NCBI GenBank assembly: GCA_025357945.1 | Contig: JANYLJ010000056.1 | Location: 1-60,645 of the forward strand | Origin: Gemmatimonadota bacterium | GTDB taxonomy: Bacteria > Gemmatimonadota > Gemmatimonadetes > Gemmatimonadales > GWC2-71-9 | DNA: 60,645 bases | Direction of reading: 5' to 3' | Shown: piece by piece, positions 51,080 through 60,494 of the stretch | How positions within the stretch are numbered: the stretch's first letter is position 1 | Layout of the letters: each line of letters opens with the position of its first letter | The notes under the pieces: generated by a model | Seen by the model: only the letters and a program-made list of their open reading frames with translations | What the model was told of the DNA's origin: nothing | Database searches by the model: none | Program-made: the position numbers and the translations under genes

Positions 51080-52327
51080 TCACGCCTGCCGTTGGGGCTC
51101 CCGGCTCCACCGTGCCACCAGCACCGCCGCCACCAGGTCGCCGGTGACGTTCATGACCGTGGCGAACAGGTCCGGGATGGCGTCCACGGCGATCAGGATG
51201 CCGATCCCTTCGGCCGGCAAGCCGATCGCGAGGAAGAGCGGCGTGAGCAGCAAGAACGCTCCTCGCGGAACGCCGGGTGCCGCGAACGCGAGAAAGATCG
51301 CGGCCAGCGCGACGAGCACCAGTTGCGCCACGTGGAGCTCGACATGATAGAACCACGCGACAAACAGCGCGCCGACCATCCAGGACACGGGCGCGGCCAG
51401 CTTGAACGTCGACACGGCGAGCGGCAATACGAATCCCGTGACCCGCTTCGGCAGCGATAGTCCCTGCTCGGCGGCCGCCACCAGCGCGGGGAGCGAGGCG
51501 ATGGACGAACTCGAACTGAAGGCGATCAACTGCGGCGCCAGGGCGGCACGGGCGAACTGGCGCACGGGGACCCGGCCGGCCACCGCAACCACCGGATACA
51601 GCAGCAGCACGAAGCCCACGCTCGCGATCGAGTACACGGCGATGTAGAAGCCTACCGCACCGGCAAGGCCCGCTCCGCCGTGTGCCGCCAGCGGCAACAT
51701 CAACCCGAACACGCCGATCGGCGCGAGCGCGATCACCCAGCGAACCAGGATCAGCATCGCGTCGCTCAACGCGCGAAAGAAACCGAGCAGCGTGTCGCGC
51801 GTGCCGGCCGGGCTGCGTGCGATCGCAAGCGCGAGCAGAAGGGTGAACACAATCAACGGCAGAATCGCCCCGGTGGCCGCCGCCGCGATCGGGTTCGTCG
51901 GGATCAGCGACGTCAGCCAGCTCGAAACGCTCACCACCTGGCCACTCGCGGCGAGCGCACCGGCCGCCTCCGCCGCGCCCGCCGGCAGCGCCGGGCGTAC
52001 GGTGATGAGGTGGGGCAGCCAGGCGAACACCGCCACCGAGAGCGGTGTCACCACCACCGCCACACCGGCGAGCAGCACACCGAAGACGAGCAGGGTTCTC
52101 GCACCGATGCGCCCGATTGTCGCGAGGTCGGCCGCCGACGCGACGCCGGTGATCAGCAACGACACCACGAGCGGGATCACGGTCATCCGGATCGCGTTCA
52201 CCCAGAGCGTGCCGACCGGGGCGATCGCGTCCGCTGCGTTCAGGAGCGCGGCGTTGTGCGACGCCGCAATCGCGAAACCACCAACGAGTCCCGCTCCGAG
52301 TCCGGCGAGAACGCGCGTGCCTTCCTT
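51080..52327 (-). CDS. Dicarboxylate/amino acid:cation symporter (DAACS)
   Basis: 415 residues from the GTG at 52327, preceded by AGGAG. The DAACS core is recognisable: WVNAIRMTVIPLVVSLLITGVA, LTSLIPTNPIAAAATGAILPLIVFTLLLALA, the serine-rich reentrant hairpin QLIAFSSSSSIASLPALV, and LPLAVSTFKLAAPVSW followed by AFAAPGVPRGAFLLLTPLFLAIGLPAEGIGILIAVDAIPDLFATVMNVTGD. It imports glutamate, aspartate or C4-dicarboxylates with Na+ or H+. It starts 11 bases after the SDR gene. Confidence 0.93.
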   Translation of the reverse strand, partial: KEGTRVLAGLGAGLVGGFAIAASHNAALLNAADAIAPVGTLWVNAIRMTVIPLVVSLLITGVASAADLATIGRIGARTLLVFGVLLAGVAVVVTPLSVAVFAWLPHLITVRPALPAGAAEAAGALAASGQVVSVSSWLTSLIPTNPIAAAATGAILPLIVFTLLLALAIARSPAGTRDTLLGFFRALSDAMLILVRWVIALAPIGVFGLMLPLAAHGGAGLAGAVGFYIAVYSIASVGFVLLLYPVVAVAGRVPVRQFARAALAPQLIAFSSSSSIASLPALVAAAEQGLSLPKRVTGFVLPLAVSTFKLAAPVSWMVGALFVAWFYHVELHVAQLVLVALAAIFLAFAAPGVPRGAFLLLTPLFLAIGLPAEGIGILIAVDAIPDLFATVMNVTGDLVAAVLVARWSREPQRQA

Positions 52328-52338
52328 CACGGTCGCTC

Positions 52339-53085
52339 CTACATCATGAGGTCGCCACCGTTGATATCCAGCGACGCGCCGGTAATGTACCCTGCAGCCT
52401 CCGACGCGGCGAAGCAGATCAAGTCGGCCACCTCGAGAGCAGTGCCGAGACGGGGAACCGGAAAACCCTGCGCCAGCCGTTCCAGCGTCTCGGATGTTGC
52501 CGTTTCGCGCGTGAGTTCGGTATCGATCATTCCGGGGCACACCGCGTTCACGGTGATCCCGTATTGTCCAAGTTCCTTCGCCGCCGCGCGGGTGAGGCCG
52601 AGCAGTCCGGTCTTGGACGTGGTGTAGTGCGCGCCACCGAGTGTGCTCACCATCCGCCCCGCCGTCGACGAAACGTTGATGATGCGCCCATACTGCTGCG
52701 CCTGCATCGCCGGCAGCATCGCCTTGATGAGCAGGAACGGCGCCGTGAGGTTCACCTCGAGCGCCTCCCGCCACTCCTCGACCGAGAGGTGCTCGAATCG
52801 CGTGGTCAGCGGCAACGCGGCGTTGTTGACCAGGATGTCAATACGCCCGAAGCGGTCCAGCGTGCGACGCGCGATTTCTGCCGGCACACCCGGCGAAGCG
52901 ACATCGCCCGGCACCGCGAGCGCTCGTTCACCAAGCTCACACGCGATAGCCTCCGCGCGTTCATGGTCGCGCACATTGACGGCGACCGAAGCTCCCCGCT
53001 CATGGAGCCGTGCCGCGACGGCCCGGCCCAACCCCCGGGCAGCACCGGTGACGATGGCAACGCGGCCGGTGAAATCAGCGTTCAC
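52339..53085 (-). CDS. SDR-family NAD(P)-dependent oxidoreductase
   Basis: 248 residues from the GTG at 53085. Classical SDR: VTGAARGLGRAVAARL (TGXXXGXG), VLVNNAA-type ILVNNAALPLTT, catalytic NVSSTAG Ser and YTTSKTGLL (Tyr-x-x-x-Lys), then VNAVCPGMIDTELT and the C-terminal YITGASLDINGGDLM. This is FabG/3-oxoacyl-ACP reductase-like, but FabG-type names are used loosely for this group. The start is inferred from family length; no clear ribosome site. First gene in the reverse cluster with the symporter and the ABC genes. Confidence 0.9.
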   Translation of the reverse strand: MNADFTGRVAIVTGAARGLGRAVAARLHERGASVAVNVRDHERAEAIACELGERALAVPGDVASPGVPAEIARRTLDRFGRIDILVNNAALPLTTRFEHLSVEEWREALEVNLTAPFLLIKAMLPAMQAQQYGRIINVSSTAGRMVSTLGGAHYTTSKTGLLGLTRAAAKELGQYGITVNAVCPGMIDTELTRETATSETLERLAQGFPVPRLGTALEVADLICFAASEAAGYITGASLDINGGDLMM

Positions 53086-53186
53086 AACGCGTATGGTTTG
53101 GCATGATGGCCCTGAATCTCCACCGAACAGCGTGGTATGTAAGGGGTAACGTGCGGCCGGTCGCGTGCATCGGCACCTGCTTCCGA

Positions 53187-53216
53187 TTGGTTTTCCTGCT
53201 CGCTCGGTCGTACAAT
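53187..53216 (+). promoter_or_regulatory. Candidate promoter of the sugar-isomerase operon
   Basis: TTGGTT (53187-53192) and TACAAT (53211-53216) are 18 bases apart, 77 bases before the ATG of the isomerase gene. The -10 differs from TATAAT at one position, and the -35 at two of six. It is the best sigma-70-like pair between the divergent SDR and isomerase genes. Confidence 0.5.
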
Positions 53217-53248
53217 ATGACTGCTGAACGTAAGCCGAGTTGCCAGTC

Positions 53249-53284
53249 ACGACCCATGACGCACGATCCACGACCCACGACCCA
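53249..53284 (+). repeat. Short degenerate ACGACCCA repeats in operon leader
   Basis: Copies of ACGACCCA at 53249-53256, 53270-53277 and 53277-53284, with ACGATCCA at 53263-53270 and related ACGC steps between them. The spacing is irregular, with a seven-base step at the end. They lie between the candidate promoter and the isomerase ATG at 53293. They may be slippage products or protein-binding sites; nothing further can be read from sequence. Confidence 0.4.
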
Positions 53285-53292
53285 GGTACCGA

Positions 53293-54962
53293 TGAAACAG
53301 CGACCGCCGAAGCCTGACTCAGACATCGTCCTGGTCGCCAGCGGCGACTCGCGACTCCCTGCCAATCAGGCGTGCTGGCCGGCTCAGGTGGCGCTGGAAG
53401 CGACGGTTGCTGAGACATTGGCCGGGCTCGGCCGGCGGGTCGTTCGCGGACACCCCGTCGATGCGGTCGAAGGACACGGCTTCATCACCGGTCAGGCACA
53501 CGGCATCGAAATCTTCCGGCAAATCGATCGCGATGCACCCCTGATCGTCGCCGAGTCGTGCTGGCAGTACACCAGCAACGTGCTTGCGGGGCTCACCAAG
53601 CACCGCGGCCCGATCCTGACCCTCGCCAACTGGAGCGGGCAATGGCCGGGCCTCGTCGGGCTCCTCAACCTGAACGGTTCGCTCACCAAGGCGGGCATCC
53701 GCTATGGCACGATCTGGAGTGAAGACTTTACCGATGAGTTCGCGCGCAACGCGATCGCCGAATGGCTTCGTAGCGGAAAGATTTCGCACGACCTGTCTCA
53801 CACGCGCCAGCTCACCAATGAGAGCTTCGACGCCGCGCTCGCGCCGGATCGCGATCGCGGCGCGGAGCTCGGCACCGCCCTCGTCCGCGACCAGGCGATC
53901 CTCGGCGTATTCGACGAAGGCTGCATGGGGATGTACAACGCAATCATCCCCGATCACCTGCTCCACAAGACCGGCCTGTTCAAGGAGCGGCTCAGCCAGA
54001 GCGCACTCTTCGCGGCCATGCAGGTGGTGCCGGCGGCACGGGCGCAAGCGCACTACACCTGGCTCACATCACGGGGAATGCGCTTCGAACTCGGCAACAA
54101 CGAGGCAACCGAGCTCACGGCGCGCCAGGTCCTCGAAGGACTGCGGATGTACGACGCTGCAGTGCGCCTGGCCCACAATTTCGGGTGTGCGGCGATCGGC
54201 ATCCAGTACCAACAGGGACTCAAGGACGTGTGCGTCGCGTCAGACCTGGCCGAAGGACTGCTCAACAATCCCGACCGGCCGCCGGTGCGCGGCGAGAAGG
54301 GCGAGGTGCTCTTCGACGGGCGCGCCGTGCCGCACTTCAACGAGGTGGACGAGTGCGCCGGCGTCGACGCGCTGATCACCGATCGCGTGTGGACCGACAT
54401 GGGACTCGATCCGTCCAACACGTTGCACGACGTGCGCTGGGGCGCCCACGTCAACGAGCTGGGTATCGATGAATTCGTCTGGGTATTCCTGATCTCGGGC
54501 GCCGCGCCCGCTTCACACTTCATCGGTGGCTACGCGGGGGCGGTCGGCGCACGACAACCACCGATGTACTTCCCCAAGGGCGGCTCCACGCTCAAGGGCG
54601 TGAGCCGGCCAGGCGAACTCGTCTGGAGCCGGCTCTACGTCGCCAGCGACTCGCTCCACATGGACATCGGCCGCGGCGGAGTGGTCAAGCTCTCCGATGC
54701 AGAGACGGCGCGCCGCTGGCAGGCCACGACGCCGCCTTGGCCCATCATGCACGCCATCCTGTACGGCGTGTCGCGCGACCAGTTGATGGCCAAGCACCAG
54801 TCGAACCACATCCAAGTGGTGTATGCCCCCGATGCCGACACCGCCAAACGGGCGCTGGTGCGGAAGGCTGGGATGGCGCGGGCGATGGGCATCCGGGTGA
54901 ATCTGTGCGGCGACATCGACGACGCGCTCGACCGGCATCAGGGCGTGGAGCATCGCAGATGA
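53293..54962 (+). CDS. L-fucose/arabinose isomerase-like sugar isomerase
   Basis: 556 residues. The N-terminal half (VLVASGDSRLPANQACWPAQ, VEGHGFITGQAHGIEIFRQIDRDAPLIVAESCWQYTSNVLAGL) and the C-terminal half (GIQYQQGLKDVCVASDLAEGLLNNPDRPP, EVLFDGRAVPHFNEVDECAGVDALI) match the FucI/AraA-related family. Metal ligands likely include Glu and Asp in FDEGCMGMYN and the later EVDE and His residues. It should interconvert an aldose and a ketose, such as L-fucose or D-arabinose. First gene of the operon with the RbsAC-type transporter, binding lipoprotein and GH172 enzyme. Confidence 0.85.
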
Positions 54963-54981
54963 CGCCCATTAGTGGCAGCCA

Positions 54982-57516
54982 GTGACCGCACTCGTCGAAG
55001 CCCGCAGGGTCGGCAAGCGGTTCGCCGCCGTACCCGCCCTCACCGATGTCGACTTCGACCTGCAGCCTGGCGAAGTACATGCGCTGATTGGTGCGAACGG
55101 CGCCGGCAAGTCCACCCTGGTCAAGATCCTTTGCGGCGAGATCGGCGACTATGAAGGCGCGGTGACCGTACGTGGAGTCGCGCGACGCTTCACATCACCG
55201 CGCCAGGCGCTCGCCGCCGGAATCGCCGTCATCCCGCAGGAACTGCAGCTGGTCGCGTCGCTCTCCGTGGCGGAGAATATCCTGCTGGGGCGCGAGCCGC
55301 GGCGTCCGGGCGGACTGATCGATAGGTCCGCACTGCACCGGCTCGCGCGCCAGCAACTCGAGACGATCGAGACACACCACATTCCGACCGACGTGCTGCT
55401 CGGTTCGCTGGAGGCGGCGAGTCGCCAGCTCGTTGCGATCGCGCGCGCCATTTCGCTCGACGCCCAGTGCCTCATCATGGACGAACCCACAGCATCGCTC
55501 GGCGCCGCGGAGGCAGCCCATCTCGAACAAGTTATCCGCAGACTGGTGGCCGATGGCTCCGGCGTGATCTACGTGTCGCATAAACTCGATGAAGTGCAAC
55601 GCCTCGCCGATCGGGTCACCGTGCTGCGCGATGGCAAGCAAGTGATCACTCGACCCGCCGGGGGTCTCGACGAAGGCGAGATGGTGCGCCTGATGTGCGG
55701 GCGACAAATCACCCGTGGCGTGCTGGCGCCCGTCGCCCTTGAGGCCGCCGAGCTGCTCGCGGTTGAGAATCTCTCGGTGCCCGATCCGGCGCGCCCCGAC
55801 GGATATCGATTGCACGACGTGTCATTCACGGTGCGTCGAGGCGAGATCGTCGGATTCGCCGGCCTCATCGGAGCCGGGCGTACCGATCTCCTGCTGGCAC
55901 TTGTCGGCGGACTCGAACGCGCGGCACACGGCCGGATCCGGCTCGATGGCCGGACCTACGTGCCGCTCAATCCTGCCGTGGCCCGCGACGCCGGCCTGGT
56001 GATCCTGCCGGAGGAACGAAAGACGAGCGGCATCTTCCCGCACCTGGGAGTGGATCGCAACATCACCATGGCGGCGCTCGGACGCGTGAGCCGAATCGGA
56101 TGGATCGATCGGAGGCACGAACGCCGCGAAGCGGCGCGAATGATGGCCACCACCGGCGTCCGCGCGGCGAGTCCCGCCGTCGCCATCAGCACCCTGAGCG
56201 GCGGCAACCAGCAGAAGGCGCTTCTGGCACGCGCGCTCTTCGCCTCTCCCAAGGTGTTGCTGCTCGACGAGCCGACGCGCGGAATCGACCTGGCGGCAAA
56301 GGCAGAGATCTACGCCGAACTGAGTGCCCTCGCGGCACAGGGATTTGCCGTGGTGCTCTGTTCGTCTGAAATGGCCGAAATCCTGACTCAGTGTCACCGG
56401 ATACTGGTGTTTCGCGACGGCCGCATCGCGGCGTCATTCAATCGCGACGAAGCGACCGAGGAGAAGTTGCTCGCTGCCGCTGCGGGCCAGGGCGCGGAGT
56501 CACCGGCGACACCCTCGCGCAGGGCGCCGCCTCCGACGCCACCCATGCGCCGACGGCGGGAGCGCATCGCGCGCTACGCCGGTGCGTTCGGTCTCGCACT
56601 CGTGTTGCTCATGGCGATCGTCACCTCGCCACTGCGCGGCGGACGGCTCGTCTTCCTCGACCTCGGCAACCTGACCGACATCCTGCGACAGGTGTCCGAG
56701 AAGGGCGTCCTCGCAGTCGGCATGACCGCGGTGGTGATCGCCGGTGGGATCGACCTGTCGGTCGGCTCGGTGCTCGCCTTCGCCGCCACGATGAGCGCCT
56801 GGCTCTGGATGAAGGAGGGAGTCGGCCTTGGGCTCTCGCTCGTGCTCGTCACGGCAGTCGGCGCCCTGTGGGGAGCGCTCAACGGCATCGTCATCGCGCG
56901 GTGGCGCCTCCCGGCGTTCATCGCTACCCTGGCCACCATGAGTGCGGCTCGCGGCGCCGCCCGGTACCTCAGTAACGGTGCGGCGATCCCGCTCGGCTTC
57001 GGTCCCGGTGGCGCTCCGGCGTCGGTCCGTTCCGTCGCAGCGCCGTTGCTGAACCACGTGCCGGCGCCGGCGCTGATCTTCGGGCTTGCGGCGTTGGCGA
57101 TGCATTTCTATCTGGCGCGAACCCGCAGCGGGCGCTATGTCTACGCGATCGGGGACAACGAGGCCGCGGCTCGACTCGCCGGCGTGCGGGTGGCGTGGCA
57201 CAAGGCGATGGTGTATGTGATCTGCGGCGCTCTCGCCGGAATCGCTGGACTGGTACATAGTGCGCAACTCGAACAGGGAAACCCGAACGACGGCGTTTCC
57301 TACGAACTCGATGCGATTGCGGCAGTCGTCATCGGCGGAACGGCGCTGAGTGGCGGGACCGGCACGGTAGGCGGAACGATCGTTGGCATCCTGATCATCG
57401 GCGTCATCAACAATTCCATGGGACTCAACAACGTCGATGCGAATCTCCAGCTCATTCTCAAGGGCCTCATCATCGTCGTCGCAGTCTGGCTCCAGCGGCG
57501 GCGTCCTGCGACGTAG
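54982..57516 (+). CDS. One-piece RbsA-RbsC type sugar ABC transporter
   Basis: 844 residues from the GTG at 54982, 19 bases after the isomerase stop. Residues 1-505 form a dual ATPase of RbsA type: Walker A GANGAGKST (37-45), Walker B CLIMDEPTASL, a second nucleotide site of degenerate type, signature LSGGNQQK near 405, VLLLDEPTRGIDLAAK. After a Pro-rich linker (TPPMRRRRER near 522) comes a BPD_transp_2 permease with GMTAVVIAGGIDLSVGSVLA and GGTGTVGGTIVGILIIGVINN. Usually these are two proteins; the natural fusion leaves no room for separate expression. It pairs with the binding protein encoded next. Confidence 0.92.
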   Translation: MTALVEARRVGKRFAAVPALTDVDFDLQPGEVHALIGANGAGKSTLVKILCGEIGDYEGAVTVRGVARRFTSPRQALAAGIAVIPQELQLVASLSVAENILLGREPRRPGGLIDRSALHRLARQQLETIETHHIPTDVLLGSLEAASRQLVAIARAISLDAQCLIMDEPTASLGAAEAAHLEQVIRRLVADGSGVIYVSHKLDEVQRLADRVTVLRDGKQVITRPAGGLDEGEMVRLMCGRQITRGVLAPVALEAAELLAVENLSVPDPARPDGYRLHDVSFTVRRGEIVGFAGLIGAGRTDLLLALVGGLERAAHGRIRLDGRTYVPLNPAVARDAGLVILPEERKTSGIFPHLGVDRNITMAALGRVSRIGWIDRRHERREAARMMATTGVRAASPAVAISTLSGGNQQKALLARALFASPKVLLLDEPTRGIDLAAKAEIYAELSALAAQGFAVVLCSSEMAEILTQCHRILVFRDGRIAASFNRDEATEEKLLAAAAGQGAESPATPSRRAPPPTPPMRRRRERIARYAGAFGLALVLLMAIVTSPLRGGRLVFLDLGNLTDILRQVSEKGVLAVGMTAVVIAGGIDLSVGSVLAFAATMSAWLWMKEGVGLGLSLVLVTAVGALWGALNGIVIARWRLPAFIATLATMSAARGAARYLSNGAAIPLGFGPGGAPASVRSVAAPLLNHVPAPALIFGLAALAMHFYLARTRSGRYVYAIGDNEAAARLAGVRVAWHKAMVYVICGALAGIAGLVHSAQLEQGNPNDGVSYELDAIAAVVIGGTALSGGTGTVGGTIVGILIIGVINNSMGLNNVDANLQLILKGLIIVVAVWLQRRRPAT

Positions 57517-58402
57517 TTTCGCCTCGCTCCTCGTCCTGGTACTTGCCGTCGGATGCGGTCGCCAGCAGAAGGGCAAGTTCCTGATCGGCTTCTCGCAGGC
57601 GAACCTCGGCGAGCCCTGGCGCGTGGCGATGAACGCCGAAGTGGCAGCGCGTGCGACGGGTTTTCCCGCCATCGAGATCGTCTACGCCGACGCGCAGCAG
57701 GACAACGCCAAACAGGTCGCCGACGTCGAGAACTTCCTGCGACAGAAAATCGATCTGCTGATCATCTCGCCCAATGAGGCGAAGCCACTCACGCCGGTGG
57801 TCAAGCGGGCATTCGATGCCGGGGTCCCCGTGATCGTCGTTGACCGCGAGATCGAGGGCGACAGTTACACCACGTTCATCGGCGCCGACAATCGTGCCAT
57901 CGGCCGCGCCGCCGGCGAATACGCGGACTCCCTCCTCGGCGGCCAGGGGAACATCATCGAGATCAAGGGATTGCCTGGCTCCACACCAGCGCGCGACCGG
58001 AGCGACGGGTTCCATGAGGCGATCGCCAAGTCACCGGGCCTGCACATCATTCATGACCCGGTCGCCAATTGGCTCCGGGAAGAAGCGATGACCCAGATGG
58101 AAGCGGCGCTACAGGCACATGACAGGATCGACCTGGTCTACGGCCACAATGATCCGATGGCGGTCGGCGCCTACCTTGCCGCGAAGGCCAAGGGGCGCGA
58201 AAAGGACATGAAGTTCATCGGGATCGACGGACTCGCCGGCCTCGACGGCGGTCGGCAGGCGGTCGCGGACGGCAAGCTCGCCGCGACATTCGTGTACCCG
58301 ACGGGCGGCAAGCAAGCCGTCGAGTTAGCCGACAGTATTCTCCGGCACCTCCCGGTCCCGCACCGCGTGACGCTACCAACCAAACGAATCACCCAACCGT
58401 AA
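57437..58402 (+). CDS. Sugar ABC transporter substrate-binding lipoprotein (RbsB-like)
   Basis: 321 residues. The start is not certain: ATG 57437 overlaps the RbsAC gene by 80 bases and leads to a long n-region before the lipobox LVLVLAVGC (Cys40). A start nearer the hydrophobic stretch would need a rare codon. The mature protein is type I periplasmic binding fold: FLIGFSQANLGEPWRVAMNAEV, IEIVYADAQQDNAKQVADVENFLRQKIDLLIISPNEA, VPVIVVDREIEGD, ADNRAIGRAAGEYA, DLVYGHNDPMAVGAYLAAK and KFIGIDGLAGLDGGRQAV. It collects a pentose or hexose for the fused transporter. Confidence 0.88.
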   Translation: MRISSSFSRASSSSSQSGSSGGVLRRSFASLLVLVLAVGCGRQQKGKFLIGFSQANLGEPWRVAMNAEVAARATGFPAIEIVYADAQQDNAKQVADVENFLRQKIDLLIISPNEAKPLTPVVKRAFDAGVPVIVVDREIEGDSYTTFIGADNRAIGRAAGEYADSLLGGQGNIIEIKGLPGSTPARDRSDGFHEAIAKSPGLHIIHDPVANWLREEAMTQMEAALQAHDRIDLVYGHNDPMAVGAYLAAKAKGREKDMKFIGIDGLAGLDGGRQAVADGKLAATFVYPTGGKQAVELADSILRHLPVPHRVTLPTKRITQP

Positions 58403-58438
58403 CACACCGAAGCCGGCCCATCCGGCAGGAGACCCATC

Positions 58439-59542
58439 ATGTGGCGGAGAAACTTTGTGCAATCGATCGCCGGCGCCGCGGGATTCGCGGCACTCCCCGG
58501 TATGCCGCCGATCGACGCGCCGGTGGCGCCCGTCACTGAGTGGGTGCCGCCCTACGCCAGACTGCAACGCTACCGTTCCCGCAAGCAGTCCAGTCATGAC
58601 GTCACCGGCGGCAATAACGATGCGTGGCCGATCAAGGCCGGGGCTGAACGAGAGATCTTCAACGCCACCGGCGCCGGCGTGATCAGCCATATCTGGTTCA
58701 CGATCTCGGCCAGTTCGTTGCACCTCAAGGAACTGGTGCTGCGTGCCTACTGGGACGGCAATGCCAAGCCGAGCATCGAGACGCCAATCGGCGACTTCTT
58801 TGGTCTCAACCTCGGCGACTACGTCATCTTCGAAAGTCAGTACATCGCCTGTTCGCCCGGACAATCACTCAACTGTTACTTCGCGATGCCGTACCGGAAG
58901 GGAGCGCGCCTCACAGTCACCAACGAGGGGTCGCGCGACGTCGGGGCGTTCTACTCGAACATTGACTATCTCGAGGCCGACGCCGTTCCCGATGATGCGC
59001 TCTACTTTCATGCGCAATACCGTCAGGCCGCTCCGAACGTCGCCCAGAGCCTCGCGAACGAAAAGAACATCGACGGTAAGACCAACTATGTCTTCTGCGA
59101 GACCCGCGGTCGGGGCCATCTGATGGGCGTCACGCTTGGCGTGATCCAGACGGCCGAGGGGTGGTTCGGCGAGGGCGACGACATGATCTTCGTTGACGAT
59201 CCCGCGATGCCGATCATCACCGGGACCGGGACGGAGGACTACTTCCTGGGCAGCTGGGATTTCGGCGGCCGGATGCATGCGGAACAATTCTCCCATCACC
59301 AGTATGGCGCGCCGCTGATGCAGAGCGCCGAGAAGATCGGCGGGCGGTATTGCCTGTACCGGTTCCATGGCGACAATCCGGTCACGTTCAACACCTATCT
59401 CAAGCACACCATCGAGCACGGCCACGCCAACAACCGCGCCGACAACTTCTATTCGTGCGCGTTCTGGTATCAGGACCAGCCGTACACGGACTTCCCGGCA
59501 ATGCCGCCGGCGACACAGCGGCGACCCCGGGTCAATGGCTGA
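58439..59542 (+). CDS. DUF2961 (GH172-type) protein with Tat-like signal
   Basis: 367 residues. The N-terminus WRRNFVQSIAGAAGFAALPG is a twin-arginine-like signal. Core DUF2961 features: RSRKQSSHDVTGGNNDAW, ATGAGVISHIWFTI, YWDGNAKPSIETPIGDFFGLNLG, NCYFAMPYRKGARLTVTNEGSRDVGAFYSNIDY, then IVDDPAMPIITGTGTEDYFLGSWDF and FHGDNPVTFNTYLKHTIEHGHANN. GH172 enzymes of this family act on D-arabinofuranosides or fructofuranosides. It closes the sugar operon; the last 11 bases overlap the SpoIIM gene end. Confidence 0.88.
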   Translation: MWRRNFVQSIAGAAGFAALPGMPPIDAPVAPVTEWVPPYARLQRYRSRKQSSHDVTGGNNDAWPIKAGAEREIFNATGAGVISHIWFTISASSLHLKELVLRAYWDGNAKPSIETPIGDFFGLNLGDYVIFESQYIACSPGQSLNCYFAMPYRKGARLTVTNEGSRDVGAFYSNIDYLEADAVPDDALYFHAQYRQAAPNVAQSLANEKNIDGKTNYVFCETRGRGHLMGVTLGVIQTAEGWFGEGDDMIFVDDPAMPIITGTGTEDYFLGSWDFGGRMHAEQFSHHQYGAPLMQSAEKIGGRYCLYRFHGDNPVTFNTYLKHTIEHGHANNRADNFYSCAFWYQDQPYTDFPAMPPATQRRPRVNG

Positions 59543-60494
59543 CGGAGGATCGCCGCCCGTTCAGGAGATAGATGACGAGAAACGCTACGCTCCCACTACT
59601 CACCGCCAGTCGCGCCGGTACCGACCAACCGCTCGACGAGATGAACCCCTCGATCGTGCCCGCGACGATCAACAACACGACCGCCACCCCCACGAGTCGC
59701 ATGGCTCGGCGTCCTGCCAGGATCAGCGCGTCGGTTCGCGGCAGATCGCCCGGCGCGATGATCGCCCGCCCCAGCAGAAAGCCGGCGGCCGCGGCGATAC
59801 AGAGCGCGGTGATCTCCAGCAATCCGTGCCCGATCACGAACGTCCACAGGTAGCCCAGCATGCCGACGTTGGCGTAGTGCCCGGAAACGGCGCCGAGGAG
59901 CAGGCCATTGTACCCCAGCACGACGAGTGAGCCAACGCCCAGCACAATCCCTGCGGCAAAGCAATAGAATGCCACGCGGACGTTGTTGGTGATGATCGAT
60001 GTCGCCATCACGGGTCGGTCCTCGCCGGGCGCGAGCACGTACCCTTGTCCTTTCGCGAGCCGGGCGGCACCCGCTTCGGCGCGCTCGAGCATGGTGTCCG
60101 GAATCAGTTCCGGCGCCAGGCTCGGCCGGTCGCGAAGCAACGCGAAGCCCGCACCGGCCGGAATCAGGAAGACGAGGTAGGCGATCGCGACGTAGCGCCA
60201 CGACTCGGCGACAGCACCGGGGCATTCTCGCGAGATGAAGGTCCAGATTCGCCGCCACGTCTGTCGTTCGTTCCGGTACAACGCGTTGTGACCGGCGGCG
60301 ACCAGCCGTTCAAGCTGGGCGAGCACCAACGCGTCGGCACCGTACGTGCGGGCCCGCGCCAGGTCCGCGGCAACCTCGCGGTAGCGCGTCGCAAAATCGG
60401 GCAGTTCACGCGCGGCGAGTACGTCGAGTCCCCCGGCGGTGACCCGATCCGCCATCGCGTGGAACTCGTTCCATCGCACCCCCTTTCGCGCCAC
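59532..60494 (-). CDS. SpoIIM-family membrane protein, start near right edge
   Basis: The frame is 320 residues from the GTG at 60494, but it stays open upstream to the window edge (60645) and no ATG is visible, so the N-terminus is uncertain. A soluble helical part with FATRYREVAADLARARTYGADALVLAQLERLVAAGHNALYRNERQTWRRIWTFISRECP is followed by helices ESWRYVAIAYLVFLIPAGAGFALL, NNVRVAFYCFAAGIVLGVGSLVVLGYNGLLLGAVSGHY and FVIGHGLLEITALCIAAAAGFLLGRAI. This is the stage II sporulation protein M pattern. Outside spore formers these act as uncharacterised membrane proteins, often beside RDD genes. Confidence 0.85.
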   Translation of the reverse strand: MARKGVRWNEFHAMADRVTAGGLDVLAARELPDFATRYREVAADLARARTYGADALVLAQLERLVAAGHNALYRNERQTWRRIWTFISRECPGAVAESWRYVAIAYLVFLIPAGAGFALLRDRPSLAPELIPDTMLERAEAGAARLAKGQGYVLAPGEDRPVMATSIITNNVRVAFYCFAAGIVLGVGSLVVLGYNGLLLGAVSGHYANVGMLGYLWTFVIGHGLLEITALCIAAAAGFLLGRAIIAPGDLPRTDALILAGRRAMRLVGVAVVLLIVAGTIEGFISSSGWSVPARLAVSSGSVAFLVIYLLNGRRSSVSH

